64,000 nucleotides of DNA from Saccharomycopsis fibuligera x Saccharomycopsis cf. fibuligera (lineage: Eukaryota > Ascomycota > Saccharomycetes > Ascoideales > Saccharomycopsidaceae): assembly GCA_001936135.1 (NCBI GenBank), contig CP012818.1, positions 2,294,001 to 2,358,000 on the forward strand, written 5' to 3'. This document shows, one piece after another, positions 31,420 through 44,997 of this stretch (the stretch's first letter is position 1; every line of letters begins with the position of its first letter). The notes beneath the pieces were generated by a model. The model was not told the origin of the DNA, did no database searches, and saw only the letters and a program-made list of their open reading frames with translations. The position numbers and the translations under genes are program-made.

Positions 31420-32318
31420 ATAGTAATATGCCTTCTCTTAGAAGCAATAATAATTTAAATTGGAACCAACCCTCTTTTTATCCGGTATTTAAGGATGCAC
31501 TTTTAGTCAATATCCTAGGGTTTTATTTTGTCTTAGTATTTTGTGTGCTAGGCTCTAACTAGTTAGCAAGATGAGTCTTAACGCTACTCTTTTTATAAGC
31601 CAACACAACTATCCTAAAATAAAGCGAAAGCCGGCGTGTCACTTTTTCTTCTATGTAATTGTCCTCCATGTTGGATTTTGTGTAACTACAAAAATCTTTG
31701 GATACCTGCATAATATCCGGGCAAGAGGTATATGAATCAACCTACAGGCATTTTGATACGAACATTTCAAGAGTTCCTAATTATTTAACATATTATTTAC
31801 GATACAACAACTTGAAATATTGAGCATGTAAGAACAACGCGCGGATATAAGGCGTTTCATAATCCAAATAAAGTCCGTGCCAACGATACGATTATACTTC
31901 TATGACATCTAAGCAACCGTTCCATCATTAACTCTTTCTTTTTTCATTAAGTTGCTGCTTTACTAGATGAGCCAATTTTTAAACGACAAAAAGCAAACCA
32001 CGAAAGTGCTAAGAAAAAAAATTTTTAGAAAATACTTTAGCTGATGCTTGCGAAAAGCTTAAAATTTAAGTTCTCCCGGATGTTTAGTAAATAAGTCCAC
32101 GCCGAATTGAACTATCTTCTGGAAGACACAAAATTACTTTTTTTTCTTTTTTTATATCTGTTTGGTATTTTCTTAACTGCAGCTTGCTTATTGGTGCATA
32201 ATAGCACTCTGGCATGCATTATTTTTATGTGCGTGGTTACAGCTCGGAAAATGGATTGACAGAATATAAAATATATTCAATTTCAATGTATGCTATAAAT
32301 GAAAAACAAAAAAAAAAA

Positions 32319-32351
<33 letters not shown>

Positions 32352-32453
32352 AATAAAAATTATACAAAATAAAACTATAAAATAAGAAATATGCAATATT
32401 CACAGTAAATAACGATGACCAGCATCTATTTATACGAAAAAAAGATATAAAAT
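31420..32453. other. Intergenic region, 1.0 kb
   Basis: Upstream of the basic-protein gene and downstream of the protease gene. It holds a 31-nt A run (32320-32350) near the protease 3' end. No frame or RNA was recognised. Confidence 0.45.
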
Positions 32454-34244
32454 TTAAGCTTTCTTAGTGGTAGCAGCTTTTGTAGAAGCCTTCGTGCTTT
32501 TCTTTGTGGTCTTGAATGGGTTAGTCTTCAACTTGACCCTGATTGTGTTTTTGACTTTGGAGAATGTGAACTTCTTCTTAGATTTGGTTTCTGGAGCTGC
32601 AATAGCCATTTTTTCTAGCATGAATTTTGATTCTGCTGAAGAAAGAACATCTTTGTCATTCAAATTGTAAACAGAAGTGGAAGCAGATGGCACTGCTGAA
32701 CTAGCAACTTTAGCAGAACCACTGGCAGAAGCAGTGACAGATCCACTATGTGAAACACTTACGGATTCACTATGAGAAGCAACTACTGCGTGAGTGGCAG
32801 AAGCAGCATTTTCAATTGCAGTAGTAGCAGCAGTAACAGCATGAGTAGAAGCAACAACAGCAGCAGCAGTTGCATGTGTAGTGATAGCATTTTCTTCGTT
32901 TTCAACCCTGGTATTCTTGTTTTTGAAAAAATTAAGGCCTTTTAAGTTAATTAAGCCTCTTTTGTCGACTGTTCCAGTGGCTTCAGACTGGTGAGTGGTG
33001 GTAGGGGTAACAGGAGCTGCATCAGTATATTCAACGTTTGCATCTCTTTTCTTGTTACTGCTGCTGGATCCATAAAGTCTTGCTTCTTCCTTTTCCATTC
33101 TTTCTAAAGTAAGATATGTTTGCTTGCTTTGTGCGAAACCAATCTGGTTTTTTTCCAAATCAAAATGAGTGGTAGCTGCTCTCAAAAATGGCACACCAAG
33201 AACCATAAGATTATCCTGTTTTCTTTCACTAAGCGACAAATAACAAAACTTTCTCTTTGTGAGTTGGGTCTCAACAACAAAATATGACAATGGGACCCTT
33301 ATTGTAGTGCTTCCGAATTTAAACTCAAAAGAGTCGAACAAAACAGCATCAGCATCACAATCTTGTTCAATGAACCTTTCACCATCTTTGTTCGTAAAAG
33401 TCTTTTGACCTTGAGCAAAGACTTCGAAAAGTGGCGTTGGAACTTCAACACTGGAGTAACCACTATCAACCAAAGCATACACGTCTTGAACAAGTGGTGA
33501 ACCACCAAAGCCCCATTGGTCAAGCTTGATCAAAAGTCTTTTCTTGAAATCATCGTCTAATAGAGTGTTAATCGGAACCGTTGCCATTGAACCAATAGAC
33601 AAGCTTTCTGAGTAACCACCAAGAGTTAAAACAGAAGAGGTAATACTACCTTTCTCAGCCAAACTGAGGGAGTATGAGTTGGAGGAAATAACATTTTTAC
33701 TTTTCAACAAAGCTGGTAAGTTCGGTTTGCAATTTTTGTCGGTACTAGAGCAAGAACTATATCCTAACCCCATGACACCTGAACCGGCAGTGTATTCATC
33801 AGCTAAACCAAAGTTCACATCAGCTACTGATTGACCGCCAATAGTAAAAGCATCAGTGGCCCATTTACCAGTAGCGTAGGTTTCGTCTGCATAGTAAACT
33901 TCAAATGCATCGCTCAGTTTCTTCAAAGAGGTGGATTTGGAGCTATCAAATTTGGGATTGTACTGTGCTGGCATAGTGATGTAGGTTGAAGGTTGTTTCC
34001 CCAGGGAATCAGGAAGCCAAAGGTGTTCGGAACCAGTATCCACAGTAACGTAGACAGTTTCTTTTTGACTGCCAACCTTCAAAGGTGCAAAGAAAACATT
34101 AGCATAATGCGTTAATGGGATTTCAATGGTGTTTGATCTCTTTGAAAGGTTTATATTAGTGAGATTGGCTCTATCGATCGGTGCGGCATTAGCGCAGACG
34201 CCTAAAACCACCAAAACAGAGCAAAGTGATTTAATGTTAATCAT
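32454..34244 (-). CDS. Secreted/cell-surface aspartyl protease (pepsin family A1)
   Basis: 596-aa preproprotein. A signal peptide (about 1-20) is followed by a short propeptide ending at a Kex2-type Lys-Arg (residues 35-36). The two catalytic aspartates are Asp69 in TVDTGSEHLWLP and Asp260 in ALVDSGYSSVEVP. Further Lys-Arg sites lie after the catalytic domain (SSSNKKRDANVEY, TVDKRGLINL). The final 170 residues are Ala/Ser/Thr/Val-rich and end in a Lys-rich tail (KTTKKSTKASTKAATTKKA), without the hydrophobic end of a GPI signal. Sap and yapsin relatives in Candida degrade host or wall proteins. The family is certain; subfamily and localisation are not. Confidence 0.88.
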   Translation of the reverse strand: MINIKSLCSVLVVLGVCANAAPIDRANLTNINLSKRSNTIEIPLTHYANVFFAPLKVGSQKETVYVTVDTGSEHLWLPDSLGKQPSTYITMPAQYNPKFDSSKSTSLKKLSDAFEVYYADETYATGKWATDAFTIGGQSVADVNFGLADEYTAGSGVMGLGYSSCSSTDKNCKPNLPALLKSKNVISSNSYSLSLAEKGSITSSVLTLGGYSESLSIGSMATVPINTLLDDDFKKRLLIKLDQWGFGGSPLVQDVYALVDSGYSSVEVPTPLFEVFAQGQKTFTNKDGERFIEQDCDADAVLFDSFEFKFGSTTIRVPLSYFVVETQLTKRKFCYLSLSERKQDNLMVLGVPFLRAATTHFDLEKNQIGFAQSKQTYLTLERMEKEEARLYGSSSSNKKRDANVEYTDAAPVTPTTTHQSEATGTVDKRGLINLKGLNFFKNKNTRVENEENAITTHATAAAVVASTHAVTAATTAIENAASATHAVVASHSESVSVSHSGSVTASASGSAKVASSAVPSASTSVYNLNDKDVLSSAESKFMLEKMAIAAPETKSKKKFTFSKVKNTIRVKLKTNPFKTTKKSTKASTKAATTKKA

Positions 34245-37200
34245 ATTTTTTGTTTTTCTAATATCTGGTTTATCTAGTCTATGGTTTTAATAATAGCTAT
34301 TTGATGTTGAGTAAAATATTTCGATTAAAAACAACTTGGATCCTCAAAAGAAGTACAAGAACCAGACTATATATACTAAATTTACATCTTCTTTATACCC
34401 AAGCCTTGTTGCGCATATCGGAGCCACTAGACCATATCTTAGCTTGTTATTTGAAGACCTTACAAAATTTTGGTATTAATGGACAGCCGCAGAACAGTCA
34501 TTCTATCACTATACTCAAGCTTCAATATGCAGCCGCAAAAGGTGCTGTACGCTCCCCCCAACGTTTGCAATTGCGTTTGGGCGGATTTCGATTTTTTTGA
34601 ATGTAAGCCGCAAGGAACCCTTCACTAAAGAGACAGAACGTGCAGGGCGCATGATGGGATGCGCCAAGCTGCACATGACGACAAAAGTGAAAAATCATGA
34701 AACATCCTGTTTATTAGCATCACTTGGCAACACAAATGCTCCCGCTCGCTCGTAGAAGACCGAAGCTCGCCGAATGCTGTTTGCTTCCACAACGAACGAG
34801 CACCTTACATAACTATCTTCAATATATCATCGCACTCGTTCACCCCAATAGATTTTCTTCAGTACGTACGCTCACTATTTTGGAAATATTGGCCTTTGTA
34901 ATAATAAAGTCATATGGTAAAGAATATAATATTATTGCAAGTTTTCATGGCACATATTGTCCACGGCTAAGGAGTCGACGCCTCGTACGTGCAGCTGGCG
35001 GCATACAGAGTACACAAAACACAGCGACATGTATCAAACTTACTAGTTTAAACTTACTAGTTTTTTTAATACGTTGGACAAAAAAGGAACAAAAAATATT
35101 ATTTGAGAAAATGCTTTCGAATCACAAATGATATCTTTCCTTTAGTACCGTGGTAAAACATAAAAGTTCTATAGCTCTAGATAATAAAATATGTAAAGTC
35201 AGAGTAGAACTTGCTCAAGAAGCATTCTATTATTTATGATTAGCATAAATAATTAACGTTGGCCATATTGCCAGATACTGGCAAGACAAAGTCATAAAAA
35301 ATATTTTGATATTGAAACCCCCGCACTCTGATATTTGGCCATGTAAGAATGACGTTTCACAGCAACTAACCGGATACCGAAAAAGATTGTTTGATTGAAG
35401 ACTTATTTGTATTTAGTTATCGCGTATAGGAGTTTCTTCAACATGGCTTTGAAATACGATTATGAAAAATTAACACGGACAAATAAACTGATTTTGTTCT
35501 GTTGTGGATCAAAGAGCATCTTCCTATTGGCTTTTGCCGGAAGCACTAATGCTAAAAATGCGTAACAACAGAAGAATCTAAGCCCCTGTAACATTTAACA
35601 TACCTTGTGGCTTGTGACCATGTAAATGAAAAGCTCGGAAGACCAATTTCCAGGATCTTAAAAGGTCAGACGACCAGTTTCCGGGATCCGATCGATCAAA
35701 TAGATATTGTAGAGTGCACAGATGTCCAGTATACTACAGTTCTTCATTTTGCTTGTAGTTTTCATGGTTTTAGAAAACTATTTTCGAACTCCGTTACATA
35801 ACCAGAAGTTAATGCCAATGGTTAACGTAACCTCACTTAGCACTCAAACTAACAATATATACGCGCCTCGTATAAAGTAGACATTGCAGCGCTCCATGAC
35901 ATTCTGCTCTTGGCAACAACCGGTCAACACCTGAAGTGCGGTAAATGCATGAGGTCAACAGATTATATATAAATAAACGCAAAATATAGTAAGAAAGGAC
36001 TAAACGAAACACATATGTCCCCAATAAAAAAGGACAAATTATTATGTTATACTCTTATGGACGCTGACTTTCTCCAAATCTTCCATCATAGGCATCCATC
36101 AGCGTTTTGTACTGTATAGTTTCTGGTGATAAAATTAGATCGCATGTAATGAAACGTTCCACTGTTGGTTGACACTACTTCCATGAAAAACCAAATCTAA
36201 GATGATGATGCCAAGCCTTTTTTTAAAAAAAAAAAAAATCATTATAAGAGGACATCAGCATAGTTCAAAAGAAAAAAAAAGCTCATATTGACAAACAGCA
36301 TCAGCTGGTGCATCTGCACCCCATGTAGTACGCTCAAACATAAAGTTTCGCTCCTCCATTTATATAATTGTAGACGCGAAGCGTGTAGTGCCCCTAATAG
36401 TTAACTCGAAAAGTTTCAACGTAGAAAACCTGGACCAAGCCAGATATACTATGGCAGCCACTTCAGGACTCAAAAGGCCCATCACCTCTATTCATTTTGG
36501 CAGTCTGGGCAAGTTTGGGTGAAGCAATTTCTAAGAAAAAAAAATTTACTGCTATTCCACAGCGAGCAGTGTCTGTAATTGTGGCGAATACGATGATGAT
36601 GGAAGTGGCGGGATCGGCGAGCAACTGAAGTAACAATATCTATTATATTAACAAGTGCTTTTAAGACAACGCTAAAAACCCAGCCAACGAATTGTTCCCA
36701 AACCTGACTCTACTATACAGCCGATAGTGGCGATCGGACCCGAATCAATCACTAGTATCATTCGGGCCGATGGTTCCGCTGGTGAGGGCTTGCCAATCTT
36801 TCTAGCTTCAGTGCAAAGACTAGCGCAGGCGGAGAACCGCTCTGAGCATTTTTTATTGTTATGAGGTTCAGGCAAGTATTACGATAGTCAAATGATACTT
36901 TGACAAACATACTGGTATAACCGTATTACTAAACTATATTTACTCACTATCTAAACAGTATTTATCTTCAATGTCACCACTAAGGAACGCATTGTTAATC
37001 TATGTTGGGCGTTAGTACATTTGTTCAATTCCAGTAATATGGACAATTTGAGGCGAGAATAACTAACATTTTCTATGAAGTGCTGATCCCACAAGACCGA
37101 ATGTGGTCTAATTGAATATTGTTCTGTTTGATCACTTGCAAGCATTCCGCACATTATCCAGATATCCACGACTCTTTTTCCAAAACTTCCTGAATCTCCT

Positions 37201-37977
37201 CAAAAGTTAGCTTCCTCTGTTGCCTTTCGAGAATCATCCTCTCAAGTTTGTTTGTTTTTTTACTGTTTTTGAGTGAAATTATTCTCACTATACTGCAGCA
37301 ATCCTGGTGATGCTTATTTTTTCTAGTAGGTATATAACAACTTCAATTGTTAGCATCCTTACTATGCGCGCAAATCGCTTAATACTGGCAAAGATCTTCC
37401 TTTGTTTTTTATTCGTTAGGTCATCCATCCTACATGAATTATTGTAAGCGGAAAGGTGATTGACGTTGCATTCGTAAAGCCATGAAGAAAAAGTATAAAA
37501 ACAAAAAAAGTGAAAAAATAGATAAACTAAAAAAAAAAAAAAAAAAAAAAAGAAATGTGAGTAATGAAATGAAAATAAATAAATAAAACTCAAGCAAAAA
37601 GAGAAAACATGACATAAAGCGTAGCGAATAAAACAACAATAAATAAGAAGCAAAACAGAAAAAAAAACATCAAGTTGCACAACCTCTATAGTTTGTTTTG
37701 TGTCTAGTATGTACAAAGATAAGTGAACTGTAATGCAAAAAGATGAATTGTGAAAGTAATAAGAATGTTAAAACAAGTAATATACATATGCAGGAGAATC
37801 AAATGCTCAGACATGCAGCTTTAGAGCTTATGCACCGTGACGTGTGCCAGGGGCAGCTGAAATAAATGCACCGGCTGCAAATAACGCTCGCGGGGTTCTC
37901 GGCGCGCGTCTTTTTTATTTTTTGCTCTGAACCGTTCTTTGCTAAAACTGGATTTTTGCGCCATCAACCCAGCTAGC
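34245..37977. other. Gene-poor stretch, 3.7 kb
   Basis: No convincing protein gene. Short frames (for example 34724-35131) show no domain or codon signal. Visible structure includes an imperfect direct repeat of GACCARTTTCCRGGATC at 35641-35657 and 35672-35688, hairpins such as GGTGCA-TC-TGCACC near 36308, and a GC-richer block at 36671-36846 with nested inverted repeats. It also serves as the protease upstream region on its left side. Several short non-coding transcripts are possible. Confidence 0.45.
36671..36846. ncRNA. Candidate structured RNA gene
   Basis: In this A/T-rich desert, a block of about 175 bp is clearly GC-richer and holds several compatible hairpins: 36721-36725 with 36733-36737, an 11-12 bp stem with one bulge between 36733-36745 and 36760-36771, GCGG-AGAA-CCGC at 36829-36840, and an alternative outer stem between 36772-36779 and 36829-36838. 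A T run follows on the plus strand at 36850. I could not match it to snRNA, SRP, RNase P/MRP or a standard snoRNA. Strand is undetermined. Confidence 0.25.
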
Positions 37978-38235
37978 TTAGCAGAAGAGCTCGTTGTATG
38001 TGGGAGGAATAATCTTGATACCATGATAATGTTGGTCTTGTCTCTGCTTGATGGACCATAAATTAGGATAAAGAACGCTATTATCGTTTTCACCAGTGTA
38101 TGGCGGTAAAGTGTTTTCATAGTCAACCAGAATGCTTTGAGATCTCTTTCTTTTGCTGCTTTTAGGCCGCAAGCGACTGGCGTAGTGTTGATAAATTCCG
38201 CTACTTTCTTTAGAGCTATAGCTATTGCTGCGACT

Positions 38236-38274
<39 letters not shown>

Positions 38275-39960
38275 TTTCAATAACTTTAATAAAATTTTAG
38301 GACTAGATCTTATACTGAAATCATCTTGTGAAAGAAGCATGTCATTCAAAGATGCATTACAATCAATTCTGGTATCAAAGTGATTACTAACCTCATAACT
38401 TGGAGGTGGCATGCTGGCCATTTTGCTTTCCTCACTAAGTAGTATAACCGGACTTTTTAATGTAAGTTGGGTATACTTGGTGGTGTATTTGGATGATTTG
38501 GCAAGTTCAACAATTTCTTGTTCGCTGAATCCATTGCTGGTTGTAGATGATCTAGAATTGAGGTTGAAAGATGTCCGGTTACTACTAGCAGTATTATTAA
38601 TATGGTCACGGTACGCGTGTAAATCACTTTCATCATCATCTTCGTCATCAGAATCAGAATCGTTGTTACTGCCGGGACGATTGAACGTAAACTTGGTATT
38701 GGTATGATCGTGTGCATTGTACTCTGGTAAATCAGATTCCTTTATTTTTTCAAATCTTCGTTCTTCTAAAACAAAAACAGACTTGAAGTAGTGGTTGACA
38801 CTAAATTTCACGATGCCTTCTTGATTGAAAAATGATGGATAAACAAAGCCGTGAGACAAAATGTCTCTAAAGTTAACGCTCAAATCAAATTCGATCTCTC
38901 CAGTGCTTTTGTTTATATTGTCATCTTTGATCGGGTGTTCTTTCAATAAATATTTTTTCTTTCTGCAATGCAGCTGATTTGCTGGATCGTAATTTTGCAA
39001 AAAGAATAATTTAAACATTTTAATTTTGTAGAAATCATTCTGGTAGTAAATTGAGGAAGTGGGCGTTACCTTGACTTTGACATTAATGGTATCGTTGAAA
39101 TATATCACTCTATTAGACAAGCACACTTCGTAGGTAAAGAGTTTCTTAAAACTTCCTTCTATTATTACTTGATTATTATCCAATATCAGCTCGTCAAATA
39201 CGCATCTAAGCAATTTAACTGGCCGCTGTAGTTGTAGTTCTTTGTGGAAAACCCTATTTTTATTGACGTAGTCAAATTTGATGGAGGAAAAAATATGGTA
39301 ACTGACATTGTTGAATAGGGCACTTATTGATTGAGGGAAGCTGGAGTCAACGACGAACTGAAATGGGTAACAGTAGACCCCGGGCAAATTGGCAGTGCTA
39401 TTATCATTTGATATTTCTTTGATATTGTCAGTGACATTGACCAAGGTTCCTTGGTCTGAGAAGTCCCATTGGTAGCGGTCACCAACAAGCTGTGTGCTAG
39501 AAGAGGTAAAGCTATTTTTTCTTGGTAGCGTAACTGCAGAGCTAGTGTGGCTGGACGCCGAGGAGGTGACTGCAGCACTAGAACTATTCATACTAACATT
39601 AACTCTGCTGGAGTTGTTTGAGCTGCTATTGCTACTGCTATCGATATTACTAGAGTCACTAGAGCTGGAGCTAGCGGCGGCATTGGCGGCAACTCCTGCA
39701 GCTCCAGCGGAGCCGGACATGCCATTATAAGTTTTTTCTTCCAAGCTTCCGTCAAAGTTCACTTGTATTTGATTCAAACGCACGTTGGGCTTTTTGATTT
39801 CTATAACTAACAGGCCACGCAACACAGAGACGGAAGCATTCTGTAGCTCAAACATGTTGAGCCCTCTGAGAAACACCTCATCATTGAGAAGATTGACCCT
39901 GGCAGAGATAATGTTCTTGAAGTCGGCGCTTGCGCTGGGCGTAGAATTTCCAATTAGCAT
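37978..39960 (-). CDS. Alpha-arrestin (Rsp5 ubiquitin-ligase adaptor)
   Basis: 660-aa arrestin-related trafficking adaptor. The N-terminal 400 residues fit two beta-sandwich arrestin domains (the opening EVFLRGLNMFELQNASVSVL, then NRVIYFNDTINVKVKVTPTS). Three PY motifs for the WW domains of Rsp5 lie in the tail: PPPSY at 518-522, LPPY at 618-621 and PPTY at about 652-655. A run of about 13 His (563-575) and Ser-rich linkers separate them. Such proteins bring Rsp5 to permeases for endocytosis. Which member (Rod1/Rog3, Aly, Art1 and so on) cannot be settled by eye. The start is the ATG at 39960. Confidence 0.82.
38236..38274. repeat. (ATG)13 trinucleotide run encoding poly-His
   Basis: Thirteen tandem ATG units on the plus strand, read as CAT (His) in the arrestin gene on the minus strand. 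The purity of one codon suggests recent slippage. Confidence 0.95.
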
Positions 39961-42890
39961 ATCAAGTTATTTGTACTATATGGTGGAATAGTCTGATACT
40001 GTGTTGAAAAGGGAAACCACGGCAAGATCAGTTAGAGATAAACAAAAACCCAAATGTCACATATCCACTGGCCAACAAGCGCCCACTGGAGGGAGGAAGT
40101 GGTAGGCTATATATATAGCAATGGAGTCTCAGCTCCGCGGTTTTACTCAAGATCCACAATCTCAGGCTAATATTGTGCTGACATAATTCCGCTTCTATGC
40201 TCCTGCAGCAAGGAAATTCAGGAACGCAGCCAGCCGCAACGTTACGCGCTGCACTGCATCATCAGCAAATCTCCATGCAGGATAAGATTGATGGGCACAA
40301 ACATTTGCAAACTCTGTTACGAATACTTCTCTGCTGCTGAACTCCAGCAGGCTGTTAAACTCTTTAATATTTTAGGCTGGGCTACAGAAAACCGCCCATC
40401 ACATCACATCACCGCAAGTCACGCTGACGGTGACTAATGCTCGCCGTTTCAGTTTAGGGTTTTCTCATCTATATTTGATTTTCTGCTTCTGATCCTCAAA
40501 ATAATAAACGATGGATAAGCAACTCGGGCTAACTTAGGTTGGAAAGTGGTGTTGCCCTGGGGAATTTTATTGCTGAAGTAGGCCAAAGGCTGTTTCGATT
40601 ACTGAGCAGCAGCAATTCAAGCAATTGCATTACAAGAGGTTGTAAATTTCGCAGAGTACAAGCCTTTCACGATAATAAAATTTGCGGCTGGCAATGCTCT
40701 CCCCAGAAAACGAACAAGAAGTTGAAAGGAAGAACAAAACAAAAAGCTAAAAATTAAAAAGTAAAGTTTGGCTGCCTCGGCGTAGCTGTTACAGGCCCGT
40801 TATTGCAATTAATTAGAAAAAAACTTGCACTTGATTTTATAGAGAGAAAAAAAAAAAAAAAAAGAGGATAGCAAAGCATTGTTCTAAGTTATTTACTAGC
40901 TATACGCACTGATGATACCGTAGTACACAGCGAAAGAAGCTATTGGCAAACACCCCTTGAATAGCTATATTCAAAATGCGAGAATGCCAGGTGATTATGA
41001 GAATGCTAGCTTGCGATCTTTGAAGCGCAGCCAGTATAATAGTCAATCGCTCGCCCTTCATGTTCTTTTCCTGGACGGAATTTGGCACAATCTGGATCTT
41101 TCGGAGAAGCACATCCGACTTCCGCGCACCGCATTGCACCGGAGCAGCTGCAGCTAGAGTACACTATAGAGTACATACCGCAGGTCCGTAACAGCCTCAA
41201 AGCTGTAGCTGTACGAATTGCAACGCATAGCTGGGGCTAGACTAAGTACACTTACGATAGCTGTTTACATGGTATACTAAGAGGTTGCGGTTTTTGATTG
41301 TGTCTTGGTTGCGAAAACAACAATATTCTCTTTTCATTCTGTTTGTTCATTGGTTTGTTTACTGGTAGTTTCCTGTTTTGTTTTCACTCACAAGAGAAGA
41401 ATCGCTTGTGCACTTGAGGAACCACATCAGGCATTTCTGATCTTCTTTCCTTGTTCAATACTCTCCTCTCATATGATAAAACTTAGCCCCTTTTTGCTTT
41501 CTCACTTCATTTGATCCTATTTGTTTGTTCCTGTTGCCAAGGTGCCGGGATTCCATCGCCATCATAAGCTCCGGTTTTGTGTGGAGAGCAATATACTCGC
41601 TTCAGTCTATTATCAGCACTTGCAGTGCTGCTGAAAGTTCCGGCACCGGATACCGTCCCGAGGATACTAGGATAAAGCTCCTTTATGAAAAAGTTGTGGC
41701 CGGACGCAGTAGTTTTCTACATGGGATAGAAGGATTGATGGAAATATGCTTCCGCGGTGATTGCCGTGGCCTGTTTATAAATTCAATTTTCAGTAAAATC
41801 TATTTTCTTTCCCATCTGTTCCTTTCGAATCAATGTACGTACAAATCGCTATTGCAATTGGCAAATTGCTGTATTTAGACAAAGACTAAGAAGCTTTATG
41901 TGCCAGTTAACACAACTGATCTCGTCATTAATTACTTTCACCCTAGTTGTATTTGTGTGTATTTTTCTATTGCATAATAGTTGACGCTTCAACAAAAAAA
42001 AAAAAAAAATCTTTTACATTCTAGTCGTCCCATTTCTGGTTTCGGTTTTCTATGTAGAACCTGATCACGTTAGATTTCGCTCACTGTATCGCCTTTATAA
42101 GCCAGAGCAGATCTTCAAGATTTTCAGGGTTTTTGCGGACCGCATTATTTTCATGCGCCAACCGGCGCAGTATTCCGACCTGTGCTTTGTCCTTATTTAT
42201 TGACTGATCAATTTACTGATTGATTAATCAATTTGTAGTATGCTGCTAATATTTATAGCGAATGAGCTAGGTAGACTGGGCAAGGACTGGCATGGTGGAC
42301 TTGAGCTAGTAATCTGTTGTTGATTCTGCACAGAGTGCTGTACTAATGTGCATCATTATTTGTATACTCGGTACGCTCAGTACACTCATATATTATAGTT
42401 TAATTTTGCGGTTGTTGCTATTTTACCTTAATCCCATAATAATAATCCTCAATATTTTTTAAAAAAACGATATGTGAATATCAGCAACTGCAATTGCCTC
42501 TCCCCGCAATAATTTGAGAAAAATTATTTTTACAACATGTCTGGAATCTATCAAGAGCTTTTGAGCAACAATAGAAGGTTTTTTTAGTTTTCTTTTTTTT
42601 TTTTTTTGCAACTCCGCCATTTTTACAAAAGCAACAAAATAAGCTTTCAAATGCAGTCTACTTACGTCAACAAAAGAAATTTCACAAATTCAATTAATTT
42701 TTCAAAAAAATCTACATAATGTCACAGACTCACAGACAAGCAACAAATGAAAATAAAAGCACATGAACTTATAATATGGCGTAAGTGTCTTTATTTGTGT
42801 TTGGTAAAAAAAAAAAAAAAAAAAAAAAAAAATAAACAGGAACTTTTCTATAGACATAAAAAATAATTTTTTTAGTTACATCAGAAGGGT
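39961..42890. other. Gene-poor stretch, 2.9 kb
   Basis: Between the arrestin start and the ARO4 3' end. No protein gene is convincing; the frame at 41525-41878 has no recognisable domain. A perfect GCGCC-AACC-GGCGC hairpin lies near 42158, preceded by a TATA-like element near 42094, which could mark a small RNA gene, but nothing confirms it. A 27-nt A run is at 42806-42832. Confidence 0.4.

Positions 42891-44997
<2,107 letters not shown>

Noticed and set aside
36580-36632. C/D-box snoRNA (GATGATGA near 36590 and CTGA near 36626)
   Set aside because: Boxes are only about 30 nt apart with no terminal stem and no C'/D' pair.
34245-37977. Solo LTR or other retroelement fossil in the gene-poor stretches
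   Set aside because: No convincing pair of terminal repeats, primer site or related copy was seen in the window.
41525-41878. 117-codon frame upstream of ARO4
   Set aside because: No homology pattern, and a Phe/Leu-rich end typical of chance frames.
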